Below, piece after piece: positions 1 through 27,000 of a DNA stretch of 64,000 bases; within the stretch, counting starts at the first letter, position 1, and every line of letters starts with the position of its first letter. A program made the translations under genes and the position numbers. Source of the stretch: Fistularia commersonii (lineage: Eukaryota > Chordata > Actinopteri > Syngnathiformes > Fistulariidae); contig JBBMNZ010000001.1 of the NCBI GenBank assembly GCA_037954325.1, positions 875,265 to 939,264 on the forward strand, given 5' to 3'. A model generated the notes under the pieces. That model was not told the origin of the DNA and searched no databases. It saw nothing but the letters and a program-made list of their open reading frames with translations.

Positions 1-25
1 TCGACCTGAAATGAGCCGGACTGAC

Positions 26-15308
<15,283 letters not shown>

Positions 15309-15510
15309 TTTACATCAATAACACGGGGCGGTTCGCTGCGCTGCCATGCGAGGAATCACAACATGAACGTTGTCGAACACCTCGACTCTGTCAGGCAGGC
15401 GAGCAGGTTTGAAATTCGACCGTTATCTTTTTTGACCAATGAGAAACGAGGGAAGGCTACGCCTTATCCAATGGTACAAGAATGCAACCCCGCTGGCCAA
15501 TCGGAGAGTG
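15309..15510 (-). promoter_or_regulatory. ASPM promoter with three CCAAT boxes
   Basis: Upstream of the aspm start codon lie CCAAT at 15436-15440, 15468-15472 and 15497-15501, spaced 32 and 29 bp. In aspm sense they read ATTGG, the inverted arrangement typical of NF-Y-driven cell-cycle promoters. A TTTGAA hexamer at 15408-15413 is a possible CHR element, but in reverse orientation to the gene. No TATA box is evident. The promoter role is inferred from position and spacing. Confidence 0.65.
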
Positions 15511-15943
15511 ATTACCTTTTTAAACATCCAGAAGCCACGCCCCCATGCGAAGACGCACAAGTTGAGCCACCTAGAAAATGTCAGATTGCAAAGTCTTGTT
15601 CCGTTGAATAAATCGAAATTCTGCCTCGATTAAATTGACCTGGATATAACAATCAGTTACTTAACTAGCGACTTTTTTTTATCACAATGAAGCCCGACAG
15701 AATTTTACTTGCCTTTATAACCAATTGTGTTCAAAGCTATCGCAGCAAAGTGGGGCGTCTTCTTTATACGGTGCTTGACCCACGTTTGACAGCGTTATTC
15801 CAAGGCGTATTTATTTATTATCAATATATTCAATTTCCTCTCCGTGTCTTATGTCACCGAGGCACATTTTGCACAGAACTCCTTGCCGTGCAAAGAGAAT
15901 TGAATTGCTTTGGAGCTGCACCTCCTCATCTGCAGGACAGCTC

Positions 15944-16015
15944 GCCGTGATCGTATAGTGGTTAGTACTCTGCGTTGTGGCCGCAGCAACCCCGGTTCGA
16001 ATCCGGGTCACGGCA
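15944..16015 (+). tRNA. tRNA-His (GTG anticodon)
   Basis: The 72-nt sequence folds as a cloverleaf. GCCGTGA at 15944-15950 pairs with TCACGGC at 16008-16014, the discriminator is A, the anticodon loop is TTGTGGC with GTG, and the T arm GGTTCGAATCC is a perfect B box. It closely matches vertebrate tRNA-His as I remember it. No intron is present. It lies between the divergent aspm and depdc1a promoters, and a T4 terminator follows directly. Confidence 0.97.
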
Positions 16016-16017
16016 TG

Positions 16018-16021
16018 TTTT
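16018..16021 (+). terminator. RNA polymerase III T4 terminator of tRNA-His
   Basis: The first run of four T residues comes 3 nt after the tRNA 3' end, as expected for a polymerase III unit. Confidence 0.8.
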
Positions 16022-17860
16022 ATCGTGAAAAAAACAGCACATTGTTGAAGTTCATCTTTCAATGCTAACGAATGTGCAAATGCATGAAGTGCGGCGATAT
16101 CAACATGAAAAACGACTGCTAAGTAAACTATTGATCCCTTGCAGGGACATGTGTTTGAGTTTAGTGCTGCCACTATCACAAACATGTTGAAAACGCACAC
16201 GTAGAACCTGCAAACATACACAAACAGAGTGAATCAATTATTACATTGTTTGAAGACAACTTCCGGACCTGTAATAGAATAGAGCATGCCTGGAATCAGC
16301 CCACAATGGGCTCATTTCGCACTGCAGGAAGCGGACTTAGTAGATAGGTTATTAATATTACAAGTTAGAAAATGAACAATAAAAACACTTGTGCCAAAAA
16401 AATAGGAGGAACCTTCAGCAGACATCAGCTCGTCAACACAAGTGTATGGATGAGTAGAACAACGAATGGCCTCTGTTAATACTTGATTTCCCATTTACAT
16501 CATAATATCAGATCATATTGGTTGTCCTTATTATCCTCTTTGCCCATCTAACTTGGGGCATATTCAGTCAAGGCAACTGACACCCCGAGAGTGCATTGCA
16601 GCACATGTTTGAGTGATATATTTTCACCTATCTTCACTATGAAAATTATTCTATCTTTGAAATTAAATTCAGAATTTTGGATACCATGCATGCAGACCGA
16701 ATGATTAAATGTAATTAGTTGAATATCACATCAGTTCCTTTGCATGTTGTGTTTTCAGGCATCATGTGAGGATTTTAGTGGTATTTGTTTCTATTTATCT
16801 GTCTGTCCTTCATAGTGAATGTCTCCATTGTTGTCGACAGAGGGCAGTATCTCCCACCGAAACGAGTGACGTTTATCTGCAGATTCTCCACGCATGTCTT
16901 GGAGAGGCTGCAAGAAAAATAACCCGAAATTAGCATGACTGTGCAATACGGTGATAAAGATACAATTCAAAAAACAATCATGCACAGTCGTGTTCAACAT
17001 GCACATTCGTGTTCCTCCAGATGTTCAGTCCAAAAGTCAATTTCTCCACATGTACTCGACATACAGAGAAATCAAGAATACTTTTCTCCCAAGCCCACGG
17101 TGACATGAGATTAACAAATAAACATGAGTGCAAATCGAACAGTAAAGTGCACTATTACAACAGAGGTGACAGAGGTTTGACGACATAAAGACTGAAATGT
17201 ATAAATGTATGTCATTTGAATATTGTTCGTTTTTATTTGTACAGTTTAGAGCAAAAGGTCAGTAAGTAAAGACAAAGTTATATGATACAATAGCAGCAAC
17301 ATGTTCTTTTCTGTGACAGTGCAAAAAAAAGTGGCAATATCGCAATATATTGTCAGCACCCTCGTTCTCAAAGTTCAACCTCAGCAGAACTCGCTCAGTC
17401 CATCACACCTCTTGATATATTTTTTAATCTGCTTGCTTTTTTGCAATCCATTTGCACGGTGGAGGCCCCACATCTGGAGCTCGTGTCCACCCGGCAAGCT
17501 GCCAGGGGGTGCGAGAATGACCCTAACAAAAGACTGCATTTATAACCGTGTACACCGAGAAACTATTAGCATGTCTATGGCAGCTGTCGCGGTCAACCCC
17601 ACCTTCTCGATTCCCCTTTGACCTCCCGGTGTGACCCCCTAACATCTGTCTTGAGCTGATTTACACCAGGCTAAGAAATGTAAATTTACCATGTGTGTGT
17701 GTCTTTGTGTGTCCTTTTTACTTGCAGTGTTCTCACACAGCATCTGTTCCCTGCGTGCATACACTTATGAATCTATATAGGAAGAAAATGCATTCCTGTC
17801 AACGTGTTTATCAATTTTTACCTCGGTTATAAGTCAGCAAATATTTTCGCAACACCTTGT
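16022..17860. other. Intergenic spacer with no recognised feature
   Basis: This is AT-rich unique-looking sequence between the tRNA gene and the depdc1a promoter. I found no splice-consistent coding exon, no clear transposon terminus and no tRNA-like box. Short open frames here are not supported by any family resemblance. Confidence 0.6.
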
Positions 17861-17886
17861 TTTGGGCGCACAGCCCCCCTGGCGAG

Positions 17887-18028
17887 ACAGGAGGCCACGT
17901 GACTGCGACGTTGGCCAATCAGCGGGTCGGATTGTTTTCGGGCCCGGACCCCCCTTTCGGCACAGGAGACCACGTGACCAGCACGTTGGCCAATCAGACG
18001 GTAGGAGACCACGGCTGTTAATTTTGAA
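17887..18028 (+). promoter_or_regulatory. depdc1a promoter: tandem E-box/CCAAT module plus CHR-like site
   Basis: A roughly 40-bp module starting at 17887 is repeated 75 bp later at 17962. Each copy holds ACAGGAG, CACGTG (17896-17901 and 17971-17976) and ACGTTGGCCAATCAG (CCAAT at 17915-17919 and 17990-17994). TTTGAA, a cell-cycle homology region (CHR) sequence, lies at 18023-18028, 33 bp after the second CCAAT. In G2/M genes CCAAT boxes bind NF-Y and the CHR binds MuvB/DREAM. Control of depdc1a by these factors is inferred from layout and from the known mitotic expression of the human gene. Confidence 0.75.
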
Positions 18029-18178
18029 CAGACGGGGAGCCGCGGCGGATACAAGCGCTGCCCAATTCCTATTATAATCCGAAACAAGTCTTGTTTTTGC
18101 TTTTATCGCTTTGATTTAAAGAAAATCAACTTTAATTTCACCCCCGATGTAGCGGACGTATCTCAGCGGGTTTTGAAT

Positions 18179-21100
18179 ATGAGCACCAGCCCTCGTATCG
18201 TCACCCCCGGCCCGTACCGAGCCACCAAGCTGGTGAGTCCACCTTTAAACGGCAGTTAGCTAACGTCCCAACACCGAGGTATATCACGGATAGCGAATGA
18301 TTTATACGTTAATAAGAGTTTGTGGTTAATGGAAAAACGAGTTTAAATATTTGTTTTGGGAAAGAAAAGCTGAACCGGTGCTTCTTTAGTTGGGTTTGTA
18401 GTAGGCGATCCAAAGGGAGGTGACCCGGAAAGCAGTTAGTCGTCTGTCAGTGCTAGCATGTTTTACTTCTAAAAAAAACAACTTCTAAAACATACTTTCC
18501 CCTTCTTTAATATACTTTTCGGTCCGATTTTTCACAATCACCCAGCCTTAGGAACTTACCCGAACCGTGAAAACTGTCTGGCGAGACCCCTGGGCAGGAT
18601 TCATAGGCTTGTTTTTGCTAAATGGGAGTTGCGGAGAAGATAATGCTCTCTGAAGGTTTCTTCACGTTTATATTGAGCCTTCTGGAGATGATCAAGGGTC
18701 ATATCAGGGGAATTAACAGGATTAAGGGGCTGCTCAAACTTTGAACAGTTCTGCAGTTTGTGGAGAAGTCTTCTCTCTCAAACCAACAAGCCACCGTTCT
18801 TCTCTTGACTACACTAATTGTCAGATATCATTGATTCGCCCCTTTTCCCCCGAACCACAACATATTCACCTTCTCCTCTGCAGTGGAACGAGGTGACTCG
18901 TCTGTTCCGGGCCGGCATGCCCCTCAAGAAGCACCGGCAGAACCTCCGGCACCACCCGTCCTGCTTCACCGCCGGCGCCGCCGTGGACTGGCTCCACCAG
19001 CTGCTCCGCAGCAACAGCAACTTCGGCCCCGACGTCACCAGGCAGCAGACGGTGCAGCTGCTGAAGAAGTTCCTGAAGAATCACGTGATAGAGGACGTGA
19101 AGGGCCGCTGGGGAACGGAGGACCTGGAAGACAACAACGCGCTCTACAGGTGCTCTGCCAGCGTTATTCGATTGAACTGTTAGAAACCCTCTTCGTAACT
19201 CAACCTCCTTCCCGTTCTCCAAAGATTCCCCTCCACCTCCCCCCTGAAGCCCATCCCCTGTCCCGCCGCCAACCCAGCCACCAAATCCATCAAGAAGCGA
19301 CCTTCCCTGAGGGACAGGGAAGGCATCTTCAAGTTCAGGACCGTCAAGAAGAGCGAAAAGGAGACGCAGGTGGGCTGAAAGAGTCGTGAATAACATCAAT
19401 AATCTCTAGCGGGGTCGAGTCGTGACACCTTTCATAGCCCAAGACTCCAGTCCAGGATCTCTCGTCTCTTTCAGGAAAACGCAGATCCTGCGGGTCCGTC
19501 CGAGGTTGAGGGTCACGAGCAGGAGACGCTGAGGCGAGAGCTGACGGCCGAGGACGAGCGCGACATCTGGAGAGACATCACCCTGACGCAGTACGAACGA
19601 GCGCCCGGATCCTGACGTACTTCACAAAAATCAGTCCACGACATGAGCGGAAGATGGAGCTCAGCTCCTGTGGTGTGTTTTCCCATCTTCAGCCTGCGAA
19701 GGATTCTAGATATGCCGTCGCTGGACGAGGTTCTAGACCGGCGCTACGTGAACCCGCAGAACATCATCCACAACATGACCAAAGTCAACAAGCACGGCGT
19801 CGTCACCCTGGACGACAAGACCGGTAGGCTGAGCGCGTTGTGTCCGCGGGCCCGTCCCGCCAGCCGTCGGTCTAACTGTGGACCCGCCCGTCCAGGTGAC
19901 CTTCCCCACTGGGTTCTGTCTGCCATGAAGAGCCTGGCCAACTGTGAGTAGCAGCCGCCGCTCCTCTGACCGCAGTGTGTCCTGTGTAAACACAACCACG
20001 CGGATCGCGTTTGGCTAACCTGGATGTTTACAACCGTCCCGCCTAATGTTGTTTGTTGAAACGTCCCGTTTGCCGTCCCCTCCGTCTCACGGCGTCCGCT
20101 CCGTCCCGTCCTCCCGTCTCCAGGGCCAAAGTACGACAGCGCGCAGCCGTCCTACCCCGGCTTCGAGAGGGACGTCTTCAAGACGGTGTCGGATTACTTC
20201 CACAGCCTCCCGCAGCCGCTGCTCACGTTCCAACTGTATGAACTGTTTATCAACGTGCTGGGTATGTGATGTACATTTAAAACCAACTGAACGGTGTTTC
20301 CTTCCGGTCTGGCCGTGCCTCGCTGCTCCGCTAACAGCCGTGGTTGTTGTCCCTTCTGCACGTGGAGGTCTAACAGCGATGAGCGTCTCCACTTCGTGCC
20401 TGTTTTTGTTTGTGTGTTTGGACTAACCGAAGCCTCTCCCTCCCTTCGCTGTCTGCTTGCACACACACCCCCGCCCCCCTTCGCTGCGCCCCCGCCCAGT
20501 CTTTTCTGGATACTTGGCGGCGCCGGCTCCTCGCCAGCCCGGGAAGCGCAAGAAGGCGGAGCCGCCCTCGGCGCCCCCTCCGGCCAAGACGTCGTTCCGC
20601 TCCACGGAGTGCCTGCTCCTCTCCCTGCTGCGGCAGGGAGCCTGCGACGAGGCCGAGGAGTCCCCCATGCGGGAGGTGCTCGGCGGGAAGGCTCCGCCCC
20701 CGCCGGCGCCGCCGGACGTCGGTGAAGAAGGTGATGCCGGGGGCGTCCTCTGGAGCCCGCGTGTGGACGTCCTCAGGAGGCAGCGGGCCAGGAGCTGCTC
20801 CCTGGAAACCATCCTGGACGACGACGCCCCCCTGACCCGCCAGCAGCTGTTCCTGTCCAGCGACAGCCTCGCCTCTCGTTTCCATAGCGACGGGAGCGAG
20901 GGTGACGGCGGCGGCGGCGGCCGCCCCGCTGACGAGAGCTCCATAAGGAAAAGACCGTCCGGGGCGGGGCCGTCGTCCACGCACAGGTGGCGCGCCCTGC
21001 GCCCGCGGAGCGCCAGGAGCTGTCTGGACATCGTGGTGGAAACCAGAGAGGAAAGCGCCACCGAGCCCCGCAGGCCGAGTCGAGCGACCAGCTGCCTGGA

Positions 21101-23130
21101 CGTCAACCACGTCCCGCGCCTTCCCTCCCGGTCCTCCTGTCGCCGCTCGCTCTCCTCGCTCTCCCCGCCTCCTCAAAGTGAACCCCACGGCTCAGGGGGC
21201 GCCGCCTCCAGCACGTCCAGCCTCTGGACCCTGCCCGCCCCCGCCGTCATCCGCCGCTGCCTCAGCTCTCTGGACGTGCCGCCTCGGCCCGCCTCGCCGC
21301 TCCGAGCTTCGGCCTTCGCGCAGGCCCCACAAGTCAAACCACAGCACAGTAAGACAAACCCCTGCCCCCTCCACACACACCTCCACCTGTCTGCTCGGGT
21401 CTAATCACACTAACTCCATCTCACACCTGAGTTTCCTGGCCGTCTCAGAAGTGCACGTCTTTTCATGCACGCACCTTCAGAGATCATCCAGCTCAGCTCC
21501 AGCAGCACCCGGACCTGCAGGAGCTCACGGCAGATGACCTCCTGCGGGCCAGCAAAGTTCTAACTGTCCACGGATTTTCTCTTTATATTATTCGACCTCC
21601 AAATTTGACAGCGGTGTGGAATTCCAGGTTTGGCGGATCAGTAACTCTCGGTCGGCCTTCAACCCCCGCATGCATCTTCTCCAAAGACGCGTGAGGCCAA
21701 ATTTTGTTCGTTGAAGGACATCTGACCTGTGTGGATTTAGATTCCACGTAGAGACGGAACAGTCCAGAAATGTGCAAAGTGTGTGGAGAAGCATCTCCAC
21801 CGCTGTTTCAGGTGATGAGAGCTGCTGTTCCCCACCTTCATGCGGTGCAGCTGGAGAGGACACGAGCTGGAGGACATGGAGGTGCTTAGCTCATGTTTCA
21901 CCACACATTAAACATTAATAACTCCCACCTGACTCCTGGTCTCAGCTCGTAGCTGTAGATGGTCCATCCTGTCCTCCATCCATCTGCCCTCGCTGGTGAT
22001 GGATGAGCGGCCGTAGAGCGTGGTTCTCCGTCCACCTGAGAGGAAAGAGAACAAATAAAATCATCAACAAATCCACAATTTTACCAATTAGTGCTATTTT
22101 CTGTTGATCTTCTCCATATGCGGTGATGTTGGCCTTCCACAGGCCGGCTTAGCCACCAGCCTTGATCTTAACTGTGCGTGTGTGTGCGTGTGTGTGCGTG
22201 TGTGTGCGTGTGTGTGTGTGTGTGTGTGTAGGCCTAGTCCAGCCTCAGTGTGAGCGCGTGGCCATCGAGGCCCTGCAGCTGTGCACCCTCCTGCTCCCCC
22301 CCGCCTCCCGCAGGAAGCTGCAGCTCCTCATGAGGATGATGTCCCGCATCAGCCAGAACGTGGACATGCCCCGCCTCCACCCGGCCATCAGCACCCGAAC
22401 TCTGGTGAGTGGCGGCGCGGCGCCGGTCGAAACTTCAGACGTGGAGCCCCTGAGCTGTGAGGAGCTGCGTTTGCTTCCAGATGGTCCACACGTTCTCCAG
22501 CTGCGTCCTGGGCAGCGCGGAGGAGTGCGACCTGGACGAGCTGCTCGCCACCAGACTGGTGTCCTTCCTGATGGACCACCAGCAAACCGTCCTCGCCGTC
22601 CCGGACTACCTGCTCGGCGCCATCGCCGACCACGTGCGGTACCTGCGCGCGGTCCAGGTGAGCCCATCGCAGGTTCCCGGGGGGTTCCTGGGAGCGGGAG
22701 CGGCATTCAGAGGTCCTCCTCCCGCCCGCAGGTCCCGGTGGACGGCGTCCCTCCCCCCGATCCGGTCTGCGTCCCGATGCCGGTGTACGCCTTCTGCCGC
22801 CAGATCAGCGGCGCCGAGTTCGAGCGGCAGAAGGCGGCGGCCTCTCAGAAGGCCATGGAGGAGCTCTTGGAGATGATCCTAGCAGACCAAAACATGAGCG
22901 AGAAGGAGCGGCAGAAGAAGCTGAAGCAGGTATTCACCTCTGACCGCCGCCGGCACGCCGTCGAGTGCGGCGCGGCGTTCACCCGACGCTCTGCTCAGTT
23001 TCAGAAGCAGTACCCCGAGATCTACGCTCGGAGGTTCCCCCCCTCGGACCGGGAGAACAAGAGCAAGCCGAAGATCAAGCCCCCGCTCCTCAGCATCAAG
23101 AAAACCAAAGCCTTCGGCATCAGGAACTGA
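18179..23130 (+). CDS. depdc1a: DEPDC1A, DEP domain-containing protein 1A
   Basis: Twelve coding exons: 18179-18232, 18884-19149, 19225-19369, 19475-19590, 19693-19823, 19896-19943, 20124-20261, 20500-21348, 22232-22404, 22481-22657, 22732-22929 and 22999-23130. They total 2427 nt, or 808 residues plus stop, against 811 in human DEPDC1. The N-terminus GPYRATKLWNEV leads into the DEP domain (CFTAGAAVDWLHQLLRSNSN), then an N-terminal RhoGAP-like half (DLPHWVLSAMKSLANW). An 849-nt exon rich in Ser and Pro, with KTSFRSTECLLLSLL, separates DEPDC1A from the shorter paralogue DEPDC1B. The second GAP-like half follows (RRKLQLLMRMMSRISQNVDM), ending ...KKTKAFGIRN. The protein is a mitosis-associated regulator, in human a ZNF224 partner; the GAP fold is thought to be catalytically dead. 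The start is chosen because exon 1 aligns with the family N-terminus and lies just 3' of the promoter motifs. Confidence 0.96.
22173..22229. repeat. (GT)n/(GTGC) microsatellite running into depdc1a exon 9 acceptor
   Basis: GTGTGTGC units pass into pure GT and end directly at the TAG acceptor (exon 9 starts 22232). The tract therefore serves as the whole polypyrimidine region. Confidence 0.96.
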
Positions 23131-23259
23131 CCAGGAGACCAGCCGTGTTCCACCCGCACACCCATCACGGGTTTCAAGCCTCCCGCCGGCCGGAGGGTCA
23201 TGGGACAGCTTCTTCAGGCCAGGAGAGGCTGGAGGTACCAGGAGAACGTCGCAGATGGG

Positions 23260-23262
<3 letters not shown>

Positions 23263-23304
<42 letters not shown>
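23263..23304. repeat. (GT)n microsatellite in depdc1a 3' UTR
   Basis: This is a pure GT run about 130 bp after the depdc1a stop codon and before its poly(A) signal. Confidence 0.95.
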
Positions 23305-23307
<3 letters not shown>

Positions 23308-23715
23308 CTGTGGGAGAAGCGTGATGATCTTAACTTATACGAGTGACGGCGGCTGCGTTTTAACCTCCGTGTTTTTTTAAACTGCTGTTCCTTTTTTTGT
23401 TTTCGTTTTTTTTTTTCCTGTCGGCTTCTTGCTGTATTTCCGTTTTCCCGGGCTGTGTGTTATGTAGTGTTTTGCACGGAGTTTAGGCTTTAGGGGGCCT
23501 GGTGAGCTTAGTCCAATCAGATGTCGTCTTCACGAGTGTAAGTAGTTGACAACAGGCCCGTCCATGTTTGGATTCCCTAAAAATGTTCGGCGTCCATCGA
23601 TAAGCTGAGTGTCTTTTGTAAGGGAATCTAACAAACACACCATATTTATTGATCCTTTGTCTAAATGAAGTATTTGTTGTTGTTACCCTGTTATATTAAT
23701 ACCTCAGGTCGTGCA

Positions 23716-23724
23716 TGTGTGCGC

Positions 23725-23752
<28 letters not shown>
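23716..23752. repeat. Second (GT)n microsatellite in depdc1a 3' UTR
   Basis: This GT run is flanked by GCGC-containing units, 70-110 bp before the poly(A) signal at 23824. Confidence 0.9.
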
Positions 23753-23757
<5 letters not shown>

Positions 23758-23823
23758 AGCTAAGAATTTAACACCACAGTTGTTTTCTTTCCTCTCCACT
23801 GTTTACTATGCAACTTCCAGAGA

Positions 23824-23829
23824 AATAAA
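23824..23829 (+). terminator. Poly(A) signal of depdc1a
   Basis: AATAAA followed by a GT-rich stretch (TTTGTTGTGCTTTCTGTTTG). It is the first good signal downstream of the stop codon at 23130 and implies a 3' UTR of about 700 nt. Confidence 0.75.
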
Positions 23830-24050
23830 GTTTGTTGTGCTTTCTGTTTGTGTTTGCTGTGCTCTGCTGGCGGTCCAGATAGTGTGTGATGGCGGGGTGT
23901 TTCTTCTCACACACACACATCAGGGCTCGGCCTCCGTCGGACCCCCGCCGCTCCGATGTGTCGGGGAAAGTCCTCCGAGGCGGTGGGGATCCGCCCCTCC
24001 CCCGTCCCTCGTAGGTATTTCACGTAACGTTAGCGCCGGCAGCCGCGGCT

Positions 24051-27000
24051 TTAGATGGTGTGTCCGCCGAAGCCGCGCCTCCCGATCTTGGCGGCGGATG
24101 CAGGCAGGGCCGGCTCGTCCGCCCAGGAGCGGGGCGACTCTGCTGGACGGGGCGCCACAACGCGTGATATTAGAGCTCGGGGGAACGGTGACGTCTGCCG
24201 CCGGGGCGACGGGCGAACTCACCGCCGACGAGGGTCGTCTCGGCGCCGGGTTCGGCGGCTCTCCTCTTGGGCGCCGGCGTCTGGTCGTCGGGGCTCAGGC
24301 GACTATCCAGGTTCCTCTTGGCGCCTCTGGACGGTTTCCTGGATCTTTTTTTGCGGGAGAAAGCACAGCGGATGAGGTTGAGAAGACGAGGACATGAATC
24401 GTTCATGTATAAGCGGAGGAGATGCAGACAGCAGAGGGTTCAGAAGGTCCGAGGCCCTCACAAACCTAACTGAAGACATCAAACTTCATTGCAGAAGCGT
24501 GGAGATCAAAAAGGTGGCTTTAGAAGCTGCAGAAAGACCTTCAAGTTTCAGCTGTATCTTTAAAATACTTGAATAATTGTGCAGTGAAAATGATTAAAAA
24601 TGGAATTATTCCATGCAAGTCATTAAAGAAGCTCGAAATGAAGCCAAGCTATGAACGTCAGGGTCCGCAGCCAATCATCTGCCTCCATCTAACCCTGCAT
24701 CCTCTTCCCCTCCATCCAAAGACCTCCTCTCAGGTCTTCCTCCGGACCTCCTGCCTGGCAGCTCCAACCTCAGCATCCTTCTACCCAAATCATCTCCACC
24801 CCTCCTCTGTCCACGTCCAGAACTTCTAACACGTGCCGTCCCTCTGATGGACTCCTTCCCGAACCTTTCCGTCCTCCTCGCTCCCAGAAAGAACCTCCAC
24901 ATCTTCACCTCTGCCTCCTGTCTTCTCCTCAGTGTCTCCATCCAGACCCCATGGCTGCTCTTCACCTTTCCTCGTACTCTCCTATCACCCTGACTCTCTC
25001 CTCCACCCGTTTCTCCACCTCTTCAATAAAGTTTCCAGAACCCTGTCCAGATGTCAGGAGTCCCAGAAATCCTACATCTCTTCTGCTCTCTTGAAGTATT
25101 TCCCAAAAGCGTGGCTGGAGGTGTTTCCGGCACCTACCTGCCGGGACGCCCGTCACTTCCCCGTTTCCATTTTGGGAGCGTCCTCCTGCTCCGACCTTCT
25201 CCGGGGCTCCTCTGCGGGGCCTTGGAGGACGACGCCTCCTCGCCGCCCAGGTTCTGCTGGAAGCGAAGGTGTCTCACCCTGAGAAGCAAACAGCGGTGGC
25301 CGTCAGGGAGCGTACGTCGGAGGAGAGGCGCCGGCGCACGTCCGGGTACCGTGGGCGGATGATGGCGTCGGAGGGCGGCGCCATGAGCTGGCAGGCGGCG
25401 ATGGCGGGATGGCGAAGGATTTGGCGCGGCGTGACGCGTTCGGCCGGGTCCAGCTTCAGCATCCGGGTCAGCAGGTCAACGAAACATACGCGCTCCCGGC
25501 GAAGGGCGCTGGCCTTCTCTCTTGACACGTTCCGCTTCCTGCACTGGAACGCCGTCGTGTATTTCAAGCGTTCCCGCTAAGAAAACGTGAAGGGCGTCCG
25601 ACGTGCGGGAAGACGACGGCGCCGTTACCGTTCTGAGACCTCGCAGGTGCTCCGAGGTGCACAGCGTCGACCAAAAGTTGGGGACGTCATGGCGGGACTG
25701 AAAGAGCAGATGTGTTTTGGGTTGGGACAGAGGGGAATATAGAGGTTTGCTCAGCGGTAAGAGGTCAGCGGCTGCACCTTGAACCTCCAGCGGGTGGAGC
25801 CCTGACCTCCGAGTCTTGGGCGGAAGTACTGCTGCGTGAACTCTCCGGCGCTGAGCATGTGGTCCGGAGGCTTCCCCAGGGTGTTCAGGATCAGCCGCAT
25901 CTGCTGGCATCACATGAGGAAGCGCTAAGCCCTGCATTCTTTAACTAAATTAATCTATAGGGGCGGTCATGTGATTACATATTTAATCAATTATTTACAT
26001 GACTGCTGTGGATTAAATGATATTAATCGCATAAAAAGCCTCTTGATGAAAAAGCAACACGGCTTAACCCCCATATTATCTTAAGGGTCAATTTGACCCT
26101 TAAGATAATATGAGGGTTAAAAGAGCACAGGTCACAATGGTGGTATCATTAAAGAGCACAACTACAAAAATTGTATAATTGTACAATTCTAAGAGTATCA
26201 CATATTACGTTTATTATGTTTAATTTCCAAATTTCCAAACATTAAATTTAAAACATCCACTTGTTTTTTTTTACTAGTTTTTTTGGAGGCTAATCCCGTG
26301 TAGTTCTGCCGGTGGCCACTAGGGGGCCGGTCCGGCCGCGGTGCCAAACTGACCATGTCGTACTCGCTGTTAGCGGGAAACAGCGCCTTTCCCAGGAACA
26401 GCTCCACGCCGATGCAGCCCAGAGACCAAACGTCGATGGCCTCGTTGAAGCGAAGCCCCAGCAGGATCTCAGGAGCTCTGAGGAACCAAACGCGCCGCCG
26501 TTCAGCCTCCTGGAGATCGGTGGCGCCGGACCTTTGGGAGGACCTCCCGTCCCACCTGTACCACAGCGTCTGATGAACCACGCCCTTCCTCGCCTTGGAG
26601 ACCTCGGTGGCCCGACCGAAGTCGATGATCTTCACGCGGACCGGCCGCCGCCGGCGGTCCACCACCATGACGTTCTCGGGCTTCAGGTCGGCGTGGATTA
26701 TCTCCAAGCCCTGGAGGAACTGCAGAGCCGTGGCTAACTGAAAACAGCGGCAGCGTTAGCTTGGTTCTGGAGCGGCGGTTAGCCCCGCCCCCTCACGGCC
26801 AGAAGGTCTCCGGTTCTGGTCCCACAGGAGGCCTTTCTGTTTGGGGTCTCCATGTTCTCCACCCAGGGTTCTCCCTCTTATGATTGATAATAAATGAAAA
26901 CGAAACCCATGCCAAGGGAGAACCTGGGGCGTCAGATGTCCTGACGTGGATCAGGACCTACAAGAAGGTAGCAACAGGAAGCGCTCCGAGCTGAAAACCA

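Noticed and set aside
20370..21188. 272-codon minus-strand open frame opposite depdc1a exon 8
   Set aside because: Shadow of the GC-rich 849-nt coding exon.
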